Below, piece by piece: positions 35,190 to 44,365 of a stretch of 64,000 nucleotides of DNA. This stretch comes from Actinomycetota bacterium (GTDB taxonomy: Bacteria > Actinomycetota > Acidimicrobiia > Acidimicrobiales > Iamiaceae), in assembly GCA_019639075.1 (NCBI GenBank), contig JAHBSO010000002.1:124001-188000 (forward strand). The letters run 5' to 3'. The notes below the pieces were generated by a model that saw only the letters and a list, made by a program, of their open reading frames with translations, was not told where the DNA came from and did no database searches. The position numbers and the translations under genes are program-made. Every line of letters starts with the position of its first letter. The first letter of the stretch is position 1.

Positions 35190-36598
35190 CAGGCCGGGAG
35201 CCAGTTGCCGTGGAAGCCCGACGGGACCCGTCTCGGCAGGTGGACCCGGGCGACCTCCTCGAGCGCGGCCGCGTCGACCACCACGAGGTCCGAGCGGTCC
35301 TCGACCCGGTTCCACACGAAGTTGAGGAGCCATCCGGCGTCCTCGCCGTCGCGGGTCGGATCGGGCGCGAACGACACCTCGCCGGACACGGCGCCCGGAC
35401 CGTACGAGTAGACCTCCGAGGTCCCGGCGAACAGGTCGTGCTTCACGAACCCGTCGAAGAAGACCTCGTCGTCCTCCCAACGCTCGGCCTTCGCGACGTA
35501 GCCGTAGCGGGCGTCGGCCCCGGCGACGTCGTCGTTGACCCGGGGGAAGTCGCCGGCCCGGTCGTCGAGCTGCTGCTCGGTGACCGCGCCGGTGGCGAGG
35601 TCGATCCGCCAGCGGTGCAGGACCGGGGGCCGGGCCCGCACGGGCTCCTCGTCGCCGAAGGTCGTGTTGAGCCGATCGGTGCGGCACCCGTCGACGACCA
35701 CCGCGCCCCCGTCGTCGAACGCGTTGAGGACGTGGAACATCCAGAACGGCTCCACCTCGAACCACCGCGGCGGGGCGGTGAGGTCGGACCGGTCGAGCAC
35801 GCCGATGCGGGCGCCGTGCTCGGGCTCCCACCGGATGCCCGCGCCGCCCTCGAGCATGGTCTTCACGTCGAACACCGCCGGGAGGTCGAACAGCACGATG
35901 TGGTCGGCCGAGACGGCGAAGTCGTGCATCATCACCGGCCCGGGCAGGTCGACGTCGACGGACTGCACGAGCGTGCCGGCGGCGTCGGCCACGTGCACCC
36001 GCAGGAACGGCGGGAACGGGTTGTACCCGAAGAACACGAGCTCGCCGGTGACGGGATCCACCTTGGGGTGGGCGGTCATGGGACCGACCAGGGCACCGTC
36101 GAAGTCGTACTCGCCGAGCGTGGCCAGCGCGAGGTCGACCTCGGTCGGCCGCGCCGCCTCCATGAGGGCGAAGACCCGACCGGCATGACCCACGACGTGG
36201 GTGTTGGCGGTGTTCTTCATCATCCCGCCCTCGGCCACCAGCTCCGGCGACGGCACCGCGAACTCCGACAGACCGCCGTAGAGCGCCCGACCTTCCCGGC
36301 GCTCGACCCGTAACGCCGCGGACTCCACCCACCGGTTCCGGTAGCGGGCGGCGCCGTCCTCGAAGGCGACCGCGTGCAACATGCCGTCGCCGTCGAACAG
36401 GTGGTAGCGGCCGAGCGGCGCGAACGCCGGATTCGGCCCGTTGCGCAGGTAGCTGCCCGTGAGCGCGTCCGGCAGCTCGCCGGTGACGGGGAGCTCCGCG
36501 ATGTCGAGCTCGTCGGCGACGGGCGCCCACGCACCCGAGAGGTAGGGGTCGGCGGGATCGAACGCCGGAGCGACGGAGGGCTCGTCCATGGTCGTCAT
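35189..36598 (-). CDS. Carotenoid oxygenase family protein (B)
   Basis: A 469-residue carotenoid cleavage dioxygenase. The four iron-binding histidines are visible in order: GPMTAHPKVD, VMMHDFAVS, WMFHVLNAFDD and SGFHGNWLPA at the C-terminus. The N-terminal GSYLRNGPNPAF and GDGMLHAV are hallmark family motifs. It is the first gene of a three-gene operon (oxygenase B, oxygenase A, TetR) with 1-bp and 4-bp overlaps. The start is ATG 36598, with a TetR-like palindrome 32 bp upstream. The divergent gene encodes an acyltransferase-3 protein. Cleavage position and substrate cannot be inferred. Confidence 0.5.
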   Translation of the reverse strand: MTTMDEPSVAPAFDPADPYLSGAWAPVADELDIAELPVTGELPDALTGSYLRNGPNPAFAPLGRYHLFDGDGMLHAVAFEDGAARYRNRWVESAALRVERREGRALYGGLSEFAVPSPELVAEGGMMKNTANTHVVGHAGRVFALMEAARPTEVDLALATLGEYDFDGALVGPMTAHPKVDPVTGELVFFGYNPFPPFLRVHVADAAGTLVQSVDVDLPGPVMMHDFAVSADHIVLFDLPAVFDVKTMLEGGAGIRWEPEHGARIGVLDRSDLTAPPRWFEVEPFWMFHVLNAFDDGGAVVVDGCRTDRLNTTFGDEEPVRARPPVLHRWRIDLATGAVTEQQLDDRAGDFPRVNDDVAGADARYGYVAKAERWEDDEVFFDGFVKHDLFAGTSEVYSYGPGAVSGEVSFAPDPTRDGEDAGWLLNFVWNRVEDRSDLVVVDAAALEEVARVHLPRRVPSGFHGNWLPA

Positions 36599-36629
36599 GG
36601 GCGCACCGTACCTGTTGGCGAGCGATCGG

Positions 36630-36642
36630 TAAACACCGTTCA
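36630..36642. promoter_or_regulatory. Candidate TetR operator before the carotenoid oxygenase operon
   Basis: TAAACACCGTTCA reads as TnAAC-N3-GTTnA with symmetric outer bases, the layout of many TetR sites. It lies 32 bp from the oxygenase B start, within the 89-bp divergent promoter gap, and is a natural site for autoregulation by the operon's own TetR. Confidence 0.5.
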
Positions 36643-36687
36643 GTGACTCTCGCGTCACGGGCTGTCCGATTCGGCCACGATGGTGCC

Positions 36688-38592
36688 GTGACCGCGGAGG
36701 ACCGGGGCCAGCGCATCCCCCACGCACCCGGCCTCGACGGCATCCGGGGGCTCGCCGTCGTCGCCGTGCTCGTGTACCACGCCGGTCCGGCGACCTGGCT
36801 GCCCGGCGGCTTCCTCGGCGTGTCGCTGTTCTTCACCCTGTCCGGGTACCTGATCGGCTCGCTCGTGGTGGCCGAGGTCGAGCGGACCGGCGGCATCGAC
36901 CTGGGACGGTTCTGGGCGCGCCGGGCCCGACGACTCCTGCCGGCGCTCCTCGTCGCGCTGGCCGGCAGCGCGGTCCTGGCCCGGATCATCGAGCTGTCCG
37001 ACCGCACCCAGCGGGAGCTGATCGCCGGCCTGACCTACACGTCCAACTGGATCGAGATCATCGACGGCCGCACCTACGGCGAGCTCTTCGGGGCGCCGTC
37101 ACCGGCCAGCCACCTCTGGTCGCTCGCCGTCGAGGAGCAGTTCTACCTGGTGTTCCCGCTGGCGGTCCTCGGGCTCGTCCGGCTCGTCGGCGATCGCCGG
37201 TTCCGGACCTGGCTGATCGTGGGCAGCGGCGTCGTCTACGTCGGTGGGATCGCGGTGGCCACGGCCATCAGCACGTCCGCCGCGTACTACTCGACGCCGG
37301 CCCGGGCCCCCGAGATCGCCACCGGCGTCGCGCTCGCCGCATGGACCAGGCACCCGGAACGACCGGCGGGCCGGCTCCTCGGCCTCGTGGGGCTCGCCGC
37401 GCTCGCGACGGTCGCGCTCGCCTGCGTGCGGACCCAGCTCACGACACCGTGGGTCGGCAACGGCGGGCTCGCCGTCTTCGGGCTCGTGTCGGCCGTCCTC
37501 ATCGCCGCCGCCGGCCGGCCCGGTCCGCTCGGGCGGGTGCTGTCGCCGCCGCCGCTCACGTTCCTCGGCCGCATCAGCTACGGGCTGTACCTGTACCACT
37601 GGCCGGTCGTCATCGTCCTCGACCGGCCACGGGTCCACATGGAGCCCGTGCCGCTGTTCCTCCTGCGCTCGGCCGTGTCGATCGGGGTCGCCACCGCGTC
37701 GTACCACCTCGTCGAGCAGCCGATCCGGCACGGTCGGTGGGGCGGCTCCCGACGGCCCGCCGTGGTGCTGGCCCGGAGCGGCGCGGCGATCGTCGCCACC
37801 GCGGTGTTCGTCGTCCTGGCGGTGCCGCCGGCGACCCCCACGCCCGAGGCCGCCGACGCGCCCGCGGTGATCGACCCGGGCGAGCAGACGACGGGCTCCA
37901 CCACCGCCGACGGCTCGGAGGCGGCGGGTCCCACCACGGTGGTGATCCTCGGCGACTCGGTCCCGAACTGGATGGTGCGCGACGGTGCCTCGGCGCTCGA
38001 CCCGACGGAGGTCGCCCTGATCGACGGAACCTCCGAGGGGTGCGACGGCGCGGAGGGCTCGCCGACCGGGCGGGCCAACGGCGGCGTCGTGGTGACGCTG
38101 CCCGAGGACTGCACCGGCTGGCACGACCAGTACCCGCCGGTGGTCGAGGCCGGTCCGGTGGACGTCGCGCTCCTGGTGATCGGCAGCGGCGCGGTGCTCG
38201 ACCGCAAGCTCGGCGACGACTTCTACGGGCCGTGCGACGCGACGGCGCGGGACTGGTACCTGGCGGACGTCACGGCCCGCCTCGAGTACCTCTCCGAGCA
38301 CGCCGACAAGGTCGTGCTCGCCCTCCCCGCGTGGGCCGAGGAGTGGTCGGGCTGGGTCAACCCGCCCGACCACCACGAGCGCACCGACTGCGTCCGCGCC
38401 ACGCTGAACGACGCGGTCGCCCGGGCGCGGGAGGCGGGCGCCACCAACATCGAGGTGATCGACCTCGGGGCGCACCTCTGCCCCGACGGCCCCGACGACT
38501 GCGAACCGGTGCGCGAGCGCGACGGGGTCCACATCGACCCGTCCGCCGCGCCCGAGGTGCTGACGTGGCTGATCGCCGAGGCCATCGGCTGA
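36688..38592 (+). CDS. Acyltransferase-3 with C-terminal SGNH domain (OafA-like)
   Basis: A 634-residue membrane O-acyltransferase. The N-terminal acyltransferase-3 domain (about residues 10-370, roughly ten helices) begins with APGLDGIRGLAVVAVLVYH and includes RFWARRARRLLPAL and SLAVEEQFYLVFPL. A linker rich in Thr/Ala leads to an extracytoplasmic SGNH domain with VVILGDS (Ser near 424) and the DGVHIDPSA Asp-His pair. Such two-domain proteins add acetyl groups to cell-surface polysaccharides or peptidoglycan. The start is GTG 36688; GTG 36643 is an alternative. No polysaccharide cluster is next to it. It is convergent with a thioesterase gene across a repeat. Confidence 0.5.
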   Translation: MTAEDRGQRIPHAPGLDGIRGLAVVAVLVYHAGPATWLPGGFLGVSLFFTLSGYLIGSLVVAEVERTGGIDLGRFWARRARRLLPALLVALAGSAVLARIIELSDRTQRELIAGLTYTSNWIEIIDGRTYGELFGAPSPASHLWSLAVEEQFYLVFPLAVLGLVRLVGDRRFRTWLIVGSGVVYVGGIAVATAISTSAAYYSTPARAPEIATGVALAAWTRHPERPAGRLLGLVGLAALATVALACVRTQLTTPWVGNGGLAVFGLVSAVLIAAAGRPGPLGRVLSPPPLTFLGRISYGLYLYHWPVVIVLDRPRVHMEPVPLFLLRSAVSIGVATASYHLVEQPIRHGRWGGSRRPAVVLARSGAAIVATAVFVVLAVPPATPTPEAADAPAVIDPGEQTTGSTTADGSEAAGPTTVVILGDSVPNWMVRDGASALDPTEVALIDGTSEGCDGAEGSPTGRANGGVVVTLPEDCTGWHDQYPPVVEAGPVDVALLVIGSGAVLDRKLGDDFYGPCDATARDWYLADVTARLEYLSEHADKVVLALPAWAEEWSGWVNPPDHHERTDCVRATLNDAVARAREAGATNIEVIDLGAHLCPDGPDDCEPVRERDGVHIDPSAAPEVLTWLIAEAIG

Positions 38593-38593
38593 G

Positions 38594-38641
38594 GCGGCCC
38601 TTCGACCTCGCTCGCTGCGCTCGCTCCCGCTCAGGGAACAG
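38594..38641. repeat. TTCGACCTCGCTCGCTGC-type repeat, short copy
   Basis: A single short member of the dispersed family (CCCTTCGACCTCGCTCGCTG then GCTCAGGGAACAGG) in the 56-bp gap between the convergent acyltransferase and thioesterase genes. Only the left half is well conserved. Confidence 0.5.
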
Positions 38642-38648
38642 GTGGGCG

Positions 38649-39062
38649 TCAGGCGCCTCGGGTCGGGACCCGCATCATCGAGAAGTCGGCCACCGCCACG
38701 AGGTGCTCGTCGTCGTCCACGACCTTGCACTCGACGACGACGATCGAGCTGCCCGCCTTCACCACCTTCGCCCGGCCGATCACCGCGCCGGTGCGGGGCG
38801 TGCCCAGGTAGCGGACGTGCATGTCGACGGTGACCAGCGACTCGACCTCGGGGTCGAACCCCGACGATCGCACGACCGCGAGGGCACACGCGCAGTCGAC
38901 GAGGGTGGCGACGGCCCCACCGTGGAGGTTGGCGGTGAAGCCGAAGGCGTTCGGTGCCACGGGCATCCTGACCGCAGCGTGATCGGCGTCGGCGACGGCC
39001 TCCAGGAACTCGAGGTCGAGGTGCGCGTGCAGCGGGATGGGGTCCGGGGGTGCGTCGGCCAC
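38649..39062 (-). CDS. PaaI-type hotdog thioesterase
   Basis: A 137-residue single hotdog domain. The hallmark NLHGGAVATLVDCACALAV (about residues 45-63) contains the PaaI catalytic and CoA-binding region with a conserved Gly-Gly, and VTVDMHVRYLGT is the central strand. It would hydrolyse acyl- or aryl-CoA thioesters, often as a housekeeping enzyme in aromatic or fatty-acid breakdown. The start is ATG 39062. It is divergent from the NAGGN operon across a 166-bp gap, so no shared pathway is implied. Confidence 0.5.
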   Translation of the reverse strand: MADAPPDPIPLHAHLDLEFLEAVADADHAAVRMPVAPNAFGFTANLHGGAVATLVDCACALAVVRSSGFDPEVESLVTVDMHVRYLGTPRTGAVIGRAKVVKAGSSIVVVECKVVDDDEHLVAVADFSMMRVPTRGA

Positions 39063-39228
39063 GACGGCAACGTATCGCCGTCCGACGGAACGGACGATTC
39101 AGGCGGACCCGGCGGTGGTGCGGGCGATGCCCGCGCACCCCGCGATCCTGCCCCACGACGTTTCGGGACGATGACTTCTCGGCCGAGACATTGCGTGACC
39201 CGGCGCCCGGGGACTACAGCGGATGGGC

Positions 39229-41031
39229 ATGTGTGGCTTCGCCGGCGAGATCGCCCACGACCGAGCGGCGGACGTCGCGGCCGTGGCGACCATGACCGAC
39301 ACGATGGTCCCGAGAGGACCCGACGCCGGCGGCACGTACGCCCAGGACCGGGTGGCGCTGGGTCACCGACGGTTGTCGATCATCGACCTGTCCCCCGCCG
39401 GGTCGCAGCCGATGCACGACCCCGAGCTGGGGCTCACCATCGTGTTCAACGGCTGCATCTACAACTACCCCGAGCTGCGGAAGGAGCTGATCGGCAAGGG
39501 CCACCGCTTCTTCTCCCACAGCGACACCGAGGTGCTCCTGAAGGCGTACCGGGAGTGGGGCGACCGCTTCGTCGACCGCCTCCACGGCATGTTCGCGTTC
39601 GCCATCGTCGAGCGGGACTCGGGTCGGGTCCTGCTCGGTCGCGACCGCCTCGGCATCAAGCCGCTCTACCTCGCCGAGGTCGACGGCGGGCTCCGGTTCG
39701 CATCGACCCTCCCCGCGCTCGTGGCCGCCGGGGGGATCGACACGTCGATCGACCCGGTCGCGTTGCACCACTACCTGACGTTCCACGCCGTCGTGCCCGC
39801 GCCGCACACGATCCTCAACGGCGTCCGCAAGCTGCCCCCGGCCACCACGCTCGCCGTCGAACCGGACGGCACCCGCCGCGAGGTCCGCTACTGGGAGCCG
39901 GTGTTCGAGCGCGATCCGGCCCGGGCCGGCTGGGGCGAGCGGGACTGGGAGGACGCGGTCCTCGAGTCGCTGCGGGTCGCGGTCGAGCGGCGCCTGGTGG
40001 CCGACGTGCCGGTCGGGTGCCTCCTGTCGGGAGGACTCGACTCGAGCCTCATCGTCGGGCTCCTCGCCGAGGCCGGCCAGCACGGGCTGGAGACCTTCTC
40101 GATCGGCTTCGAGGCGGCCGGCGGCGAGGAGGGCGACGAGTTCAAGTGGTCCGACATCGTGGCCGAGCGGTTCGGCACCATCCACCACCAGCTCCGCATC
40201 GGCACCGAGCGCATGCTGCCGGCGCTCGACGGGGCCATCGCCGCCATGAGCGAGCCGATGGTCAGCCACGACGCCGTCGCGTTCTACCTCCTCAGCCAGG
40301 AGGTCTCGAAGCACGTCAAGGTCGTGCAGTCCGGCCAGGGCGCCGACGAGGTGTTCGCCGGCTACCACTGGTACCCGCCGATGGCGAGCGCCGGCGAGGG
40401 CGACGTGGCCGGCGCCGTCGAGCGCTACCGGGCCGCGTTCTTCGACCGCGACCACGCGGCCATGGCCGCGCTGGTCCAGCCCGGCTACCTGGCCGCGGCC
40501 GACGAGTCCGGCCGCTTCGTGACCGACCACTTCGCCGCGCCGGGCGCGGCCGGCGGCGTCGACCGGGCGCTCCGCCTCGACACCACGATCATGCTGGTCG
40601 ACGACCCGGTGAAGCGGGTCGACAACATGACGATGGCGTGGGGCCTCGAGGCCCGGGTGCCCTTCCTCGACCACGACCTGGTGGAGCTGGCCGCCACGTG
40701 CCCGCCCGAGCTCAAGACCGCGCAGGACGGCAAGGGCGTGCTGAAGGAGGCCGCCCGCCGGGTGATCCCGCACGAGGTCATCGACCGGCCCAAGGGGTAC
40801 TTCCCGGTGCCGGCGCTCAAGCACCTCCAGGGGCCGTACCTCGACCTCGTCCGCGACGCCCTGCACGCCCCGGCCGCCCGCGATCGCGGCCTCTTCCGGC
40901 CCGAGGCCGTCGACCAGATGCTGGCCGATCCGAACGGCCGGCTCACCCCGCTCCGGGGCAACCCCCTCTGGCAGATCGCCCTGCTCGAGCTGTGGCTGCA
41001 ACGGCACGGGATCGGCGGGCCGGCGGCGTGA
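39229..41031 (+). CDS. asnO: NAGGN synthesis amidotransferase, asparagine-synthase family
   Basis: A 600-residue enzyme that turns the terminal carboxylate of N-acetylglutaminylglutamine into an amide, giving the osmoprotectant NAGGN. The glutaminase domain needs Cys2 (MCGFAGEI), which fixes the start at ATG 39229 rather than 39223. RRLSIIDLSPAG, VFNGCIYNYPE and the synthetase PP-loop CLLSGGLDSS (near residue 267) are intact, as is GQGADEVFAGY. It heads a tightly coupled three-gene operon with the acetyltransferase/ATP-grasp enzyme and an M42-type peptidase, the trio described as TIGR03104-TIGR03103-TIGR03106. A nearby promoter in 39063-39228 may respond to osmotic stress, but I see no recognisable signal. 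Confidence 0.5.
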   Translation: MCGFAGEIAHDRAADVAAVATMTDTMVPRGPDAGGTYAQDRVALGHRRLSIIDLSPAGSQPMHDPELGLTIVFNGCIYNYPELRKELIGKGHRFFSHSDTEVLLKAYREWGDRFVDRLHGMFAFAIVERDSGRVLLGRDRLGIKPLYLAEVDGGLRFASTLPALVAAGGIDTSIDPVALHHYLTFHAVVPAPHTILNGVRKLPPATTLAVEPDGTRREVRYWEPVFERDPARAGWGERDWEDAVLESLRVAVERRLVADVPVGCLLSGGLDSSLIVGLLAEAGQHGLETFSIGFEAAGGEEGDEFKWSDIVAERFGTIHHQLRIGTERMLPALDGAIAAMSEPMVSHDAVAFYLLSQEVSKHVKVVQSGQGADEVFAGYHWYPPMASAGEGDVAGAVERYRAAFFDRDHAAMAALVQPGYLAAADESGRFVTDHFAAPGAAGGVDRALRLDTTIMLVDDPVKRVDNMTMAWGLEARVPFLDHDLVELAATCPPELKTAQDGKGVLKEAARRVIPHEVIDRPKGYFPVPALKHLQGPYLDLVRDALHAPAARDRGLFRPEAVDQMLADPNGRLTPLRGNPLWQIALLELWLQRHGIGGPAA

Positions 41032-42917
41032 ACGGCCGCGGATCGGGCGGGCGGGACGGCCGGGACGGGAACCCTCGCCGCCGCCCCACCACGCCGAAGG
41101 GCTGGGACCGCGACGACGCCATCTCGACCACGTCGTGGGAGCGGGCGCCGGCGCACCTCACCGCGGAGATGGACGACGACGTCGTCCTGGAGCTGGGCTG
41201 GGGCCGCCTCGTCTTCGGCCAGACCTTCGCCGACCACGAGAAGCTCGGTCAGGTGCTGCGGGGGGAGGCCAGCGGCCGGCGCGACATCTGCCTCTACCTC
41301 CACGACCCGCACGTGCTGGTCGCCACCCACCCCGCCGAGTACTTCATCGACCCGAGCTTCACGTTCCGCATGTGGCTGCACAACTACCGGCCGTCGCGCG
41401 ACCGGGTGCCGGGCGTGCTCGTCCGCCAGATCTCGCGGCGCGACGACTGCGAGGCCATGAACCGCATCTACCTGCGGACCGGCATGGTGCCCGCCGACAT
41501 CGACGTCCTCTGGGACAACCACCGCCGCACCCGTCACGTCACCTACCTCGTGGCCGAGGCGCTCGACGCGTCCGACGAGCCCACCGGCGAGATCCTGGGC
41601 ACGGTGACCGGCGTCGACCACAAGCTGCTCTTCAACGACGCCGACAACGGGTGCAGCCTGTGGTGCCTCGCCGTCAGCCCGACCGCGCAGCAACCCGGCG
41701 TCGGCGAACTGCTCGTCCGCACCCTCCTCGAGCACTTCCAGACACGGGGTCGGGCCTACCTCGACCTCTCGGTGATGCACGACAACGAGCCGGCGATCGC
41801 GCTCTACCGCAAGCTCGGGTTCGAGCGGGTCCCGGTGTTCGGTGTGAAGCGCAAGAACGCCATCAACGAACGGCTCTTCACCCCGCTCCCCAACGACGAC
41901 CTCGACCGCCTCAACCCCTACGCCCGCATCATCGCCGACGAGGCGATCCGCCGGGGCATCCGCGTCGACGTCCTCGACGCTGATGCCGGCTACCTCCGCC
42001 TCGAGCACGGCGGCCGCACGGTCGTCACCCGAGAGTCGTTGTCCGAGTACACCTCCGCGGTGGCGATGAGCCGCTGCGACGACAAGCGCATCACCCGCAA
42101 GGTCGTGGCCGAGGCCGGCGTACGGGTGCCGATCGGCCGCACCGCGTCGTTCACCGAGGAGGACCATCGGTTCATGGCCGGGGCCGGCGCGGTCGTGGTG
42201 AAGCCGGCCCGCGGCGAGCAGGGCGCCGGCATCACGGTCGGGGTCCGCGAGTCCGACGAGCTCGACGTCGCCCTCCAGCGGGCCGGTGGCGTCGACGCCG
42301 ACATCCTGATCGAGGAGATGGCCCCCGGCGACGACCTGCGGATCGTGGTCGTCGACGGCGCCGTCGTCGCCGCGGCGGTCCGGCGTCCGGCCGAGGTGAT
42401 CGGCGACGGCCGCCACTCGATCCGGGAGCTGATCGAGCGGCAGAGCCGCCGGCGCGAGGCGGCCACCCAGGGCGAGTCGACGATCCCGCTCGACGACCTC
42501 ACCGAGGCCACGGTGCACGAGGAGGGCTGGGGCCTCGACGACGTGCTCCCCCAGGGCCTCCCCCTCCGGGTCCGCCGCACCGCCAACCTCCACACCGGCG
42601 GCACGATCCACGACGTCACCGACGAGCTCCACCCGGCGCTCGCCCGCGCCGCCATCACCGCGGCCGAGGCCATCGACATCCCGGTCACCGGCATCGACCT
42701 GTTGGTCCCCGACCCGTCGGGCCCCGACTACGTCTTCATCGAGGCCAACGAGCGGCCCGGCCTCGCCAACCACGAGCCCCGCCCGACCGCGCAGGCGTTC
42801 GTCGACTATCTCTTCCCCAACAGCCAACCGACCCCTTGGGGCTGGCAACCGGACCCGGCACCCGACGTGACCGGCACCGGCCACCACCCCGGACCCGACC
42901 CCGGAGATCCCCGATGA
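41028..42917 (+). CDS. ngg: N-acetylglutaminylglutamine synthetase (GNAT/ATP-grasp fusion)
   Basis: A 629-residue two-domain enzyme of TIGR03103 type. The N-terminal part (about residues 100-290) is a GNAT acetyltransferase (LWCLAVSPTAQQPGVGELLV, ALYRKLGFERVPV). The C-terminal part (about 320-600) is an ATP-grasp ligase (VVVKPARGEQGAGITV, DILIEEMAPGDDLRIVV, VFIEANERPG). It acetylates and joins glutamines to form N-acetylglutaminylglutamine, the substrate of the upstream amidotransferase. The start is GTG 41028, overlapping the asnO stop (GTGA). The first roughly 25 residues are Gly/Arg-rich and may be dispensable. Confidence 0.5.
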   Translation: MNGRGSGGRDGRDGNPRRRPTTPKGWDRDDAISTTSWERAPAHLTAEMDDDVVLELGWGRLVFGQTFADHEKLGQVLRGEASGRRDICLYLHDPHVLVATHPAEYFIDPSFTFRMWLHNYRPSRDRVPGVLVRQISRRDDCEAMNRIYLRTGMVPADIDVLWDNHRRTRHVTYLVAEALDASDEPTGEILGTVTGVDHKLLFNDADNGCSLWCLAVSPTAQQPGVGELLVRTLLEHFQTRGRAYLDLSVMHDNEPAIALYRKLGFERVPVFGVKRKNAINERLFTPLPNDDLDRLNPYARIIADEAIRRGIRVDVLDADAGYLRLEHGGRTVVTRESLSEYTSAVAMSRCDDKRITRKVVAEAGVRVPIGRTASFTEEDHRFMAGAGAVVVKPARGEQGAGITVGVRESDELDVALQRAGGVDADILIEEMAPGDDLRIVVVDGAVVAAAVRRPAEVIGDGRHSIRELIERQSRRREAATQGESTIPLDDLTEATVHEEGWGLDDVLPQGLPLRVRRTANLHTGGTIHDVTDELHPALARAAITAAEAIDIPVTGIDLLVPDPSGPDYVFIEANERPGLANHEPRPTAQAFVDYLFPNSQPTPWGWQPDPAPDVTGTGHHPGPDPGDPR

Positions 42918-44119
42918 CCACCGAGCCCGACACCACCGTCGACGGGTTCGACCTGCTGCCCGATCCGGCCGACGCGCCGATCGACGTCGACTGGATGCTC
43001 GACGTGCTGGTCCGCCTGCTGCGGACGCCGAGCCCGTCGGGCCGGACCGATGCCGTGATGCAGCTCGTCGGCGAACTGGTCGACGACATCGGACTGCCCT
43101 TCCAGCTCACCCGCCGGGGCGCCCTGATCGCCGAGCTGCCCGGGCGGTCCGAGGCCGTGGACCGGGCGTGCATCGTCCACGCCGACACGATCGGGGCCAT
43201 GGTCAGCCGGCTCAAGGACAACGGCCGTCTGGAGGTGATCCCGATCGGCACGTGGTCGGCCCGCTTCGCCGAGGGCTGCCGGGTCACGGTGTTCCCCGAC
43301 GACAACCGGGTGACCTACACCGGCACCGTCCTCCCCCTGAAGGCCAGCGGGCACGCCTTCGGCGACGAGGTCGACACCCAGGGAGTGGGGTGGGACCACG
43401 TCGAGGTCCGCATCGACGAGGACGTGTCCGACGCCGCCGGGCTGGCCGCGCTCGGCATCCAGGTCGGCGACACGGTCGCCCTCGTCGCGCTGCCCGAGAT
43501 CACCGACACCGGCTTCATCGTCTCCCGCCACCTCGACGGCAAGGCCGGCGTCGCCGCCGCGCTCGCCGCGGCGAAGGCGATCGTCGACGGGGGCATCGTG
43601 CCCGAGCACCGGGCGAACCTGATCGTCACGATCGCCGAGGAGGTCGGCCTCGGCGCCACCCACGGTCTCGGCCCCGACGTGGCCGAGATGGTGTCGATCG
43701 ACAACGCGGTGTGCGCGCCCGGCCAGCACTCGATCGAGGACGGGGTGACGATCCCGATGGCCGACCTTTCGGGGCCGTTCGACTACCACCTCACCCGGCG
43801 GCTCTGCCACCTGTGCATCACCCACGACATCCCCCACGTCCGGGACACCTTCCGGTGGTACCGGTCCGACGTCGCCGCCGCGTTGGAGGCCGGGGCCGAG
43901 ACCCGCGCCGCGCTCATCGCATTCGGTCTCGACGCCAGCCACGGCTCCGAACGCAGCACGGTTGCGTCGCTCACCGCGGTCGGCGATCTGCTGACCCGCT
44001 GGCTCCAGACGCCGCTCACCTTCGCCCAGTGGGACCAGACGTCGGCCGGCCCGTTGAAGCTGTTCCCGTCCTCGGCGCAACCGGCACCGCAGGAGACCTG
44101 GGAGCGCCTCCCCGAGTAG
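42914..44119 (+). CDS. NAGGN-system M42-family peptidase
   Basis: A 401-residue dinuclear metallopeptidase of the M42 (endoglucanase M/tetrahedral aminopeptidase) family, TIGR03106 type. Metal ligands and catalytic residues are visible in VHADTIGA, HLDGKAGVAAAL, TIAEEVGLGATHG (general-base Glu), VSIDNAV and DASHGSER. It is the third member of the NAGGN trio and overlaps the synthetase stop (ATGA). The family presumably trims or recycles the dipeptide, but this is not established. The gene ends at a repeat-filled convergent junction with a GH3 gene. Confidence 0.5.
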   Translation: MTTEPDTTVDGFDLLPDPADAPIDVDWMLDVLVRLLRTPSPSGRTDAVMQLVGELVDDIGLPFQLTRRGALIAELPGRSEAVDRACIVHADTIGAMVSRLKDNGRLEVIPIGTWSARFAEGCRVTVFPDDNRVTYTGTVLPLKASGHAFGDEVDTQGVGWDHVEVRIDEDVSDAAGLAALGIQVGDTVALVALPEITDTGFIVSRHLDGKAGVAAALAAAKAIVDGGIVPEHRANLIVTIAEEVGLGATHGLGPDVAEMVSIDNAVCAPGQHSIEDGVTIPMADLSGPFDYHLTRRLCHLCITHDIPHVRDTFRWYRSDVAAALEAGAETRAALIAFGLDASHGSERSTVASLTAVGDLLTRWLQTPLTFAQWDQTSAGPLKLFPSSAQPAPQETWERLPE

Positions 44120-44360
44120 CTCTGTGCTCGTTGAGCGGAACGCAGTCGAAACCCGCCTTTCGACTCGCTCCGCTCGCTCAAGGAGCAGTCGTACGTCGGT
44201 TGAGCGGAGCGGAGCGCCAGCGGAGCGCAGTCGAAACCCGCTCGCTGTGTGCTGGTTGAGCGGAGCGGAGCGCCAGCGGAGCGCAGTCGAAACCCGCTCG
44301 CTCGAGGAACAGTCGTACGTCGGTTGAGCGGAGCGGAGCGCCAGCGGAGCGCAGTCGAAA
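44120..44360. repeat. Repeat array with three identical 39-bp units
   Basis: A left half and an inverted unit at 44120-44190 are followed by three perfect 39-bp copies (44198-44236, 44254-44292 and 44322-44360) beginning GGTTGAGCGGAGCGGAGCGC and ending GCAGTCGAAA, with variable linkers. It fills the 246-bp gap between the convergent M42 and GH3 genes; no gene is seen in it. Confidence 0.5.
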
Positions 44361-44365
44361 ACCGG

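Noticed and set aside
36643-36687. Alternative upstream start (GTG 36643) for the acyltransferase gene
   Set aside because: It would begin within the candidate operator region. GTG 36688 gives the short N-terminus expected before the APGLDGIRG motif.
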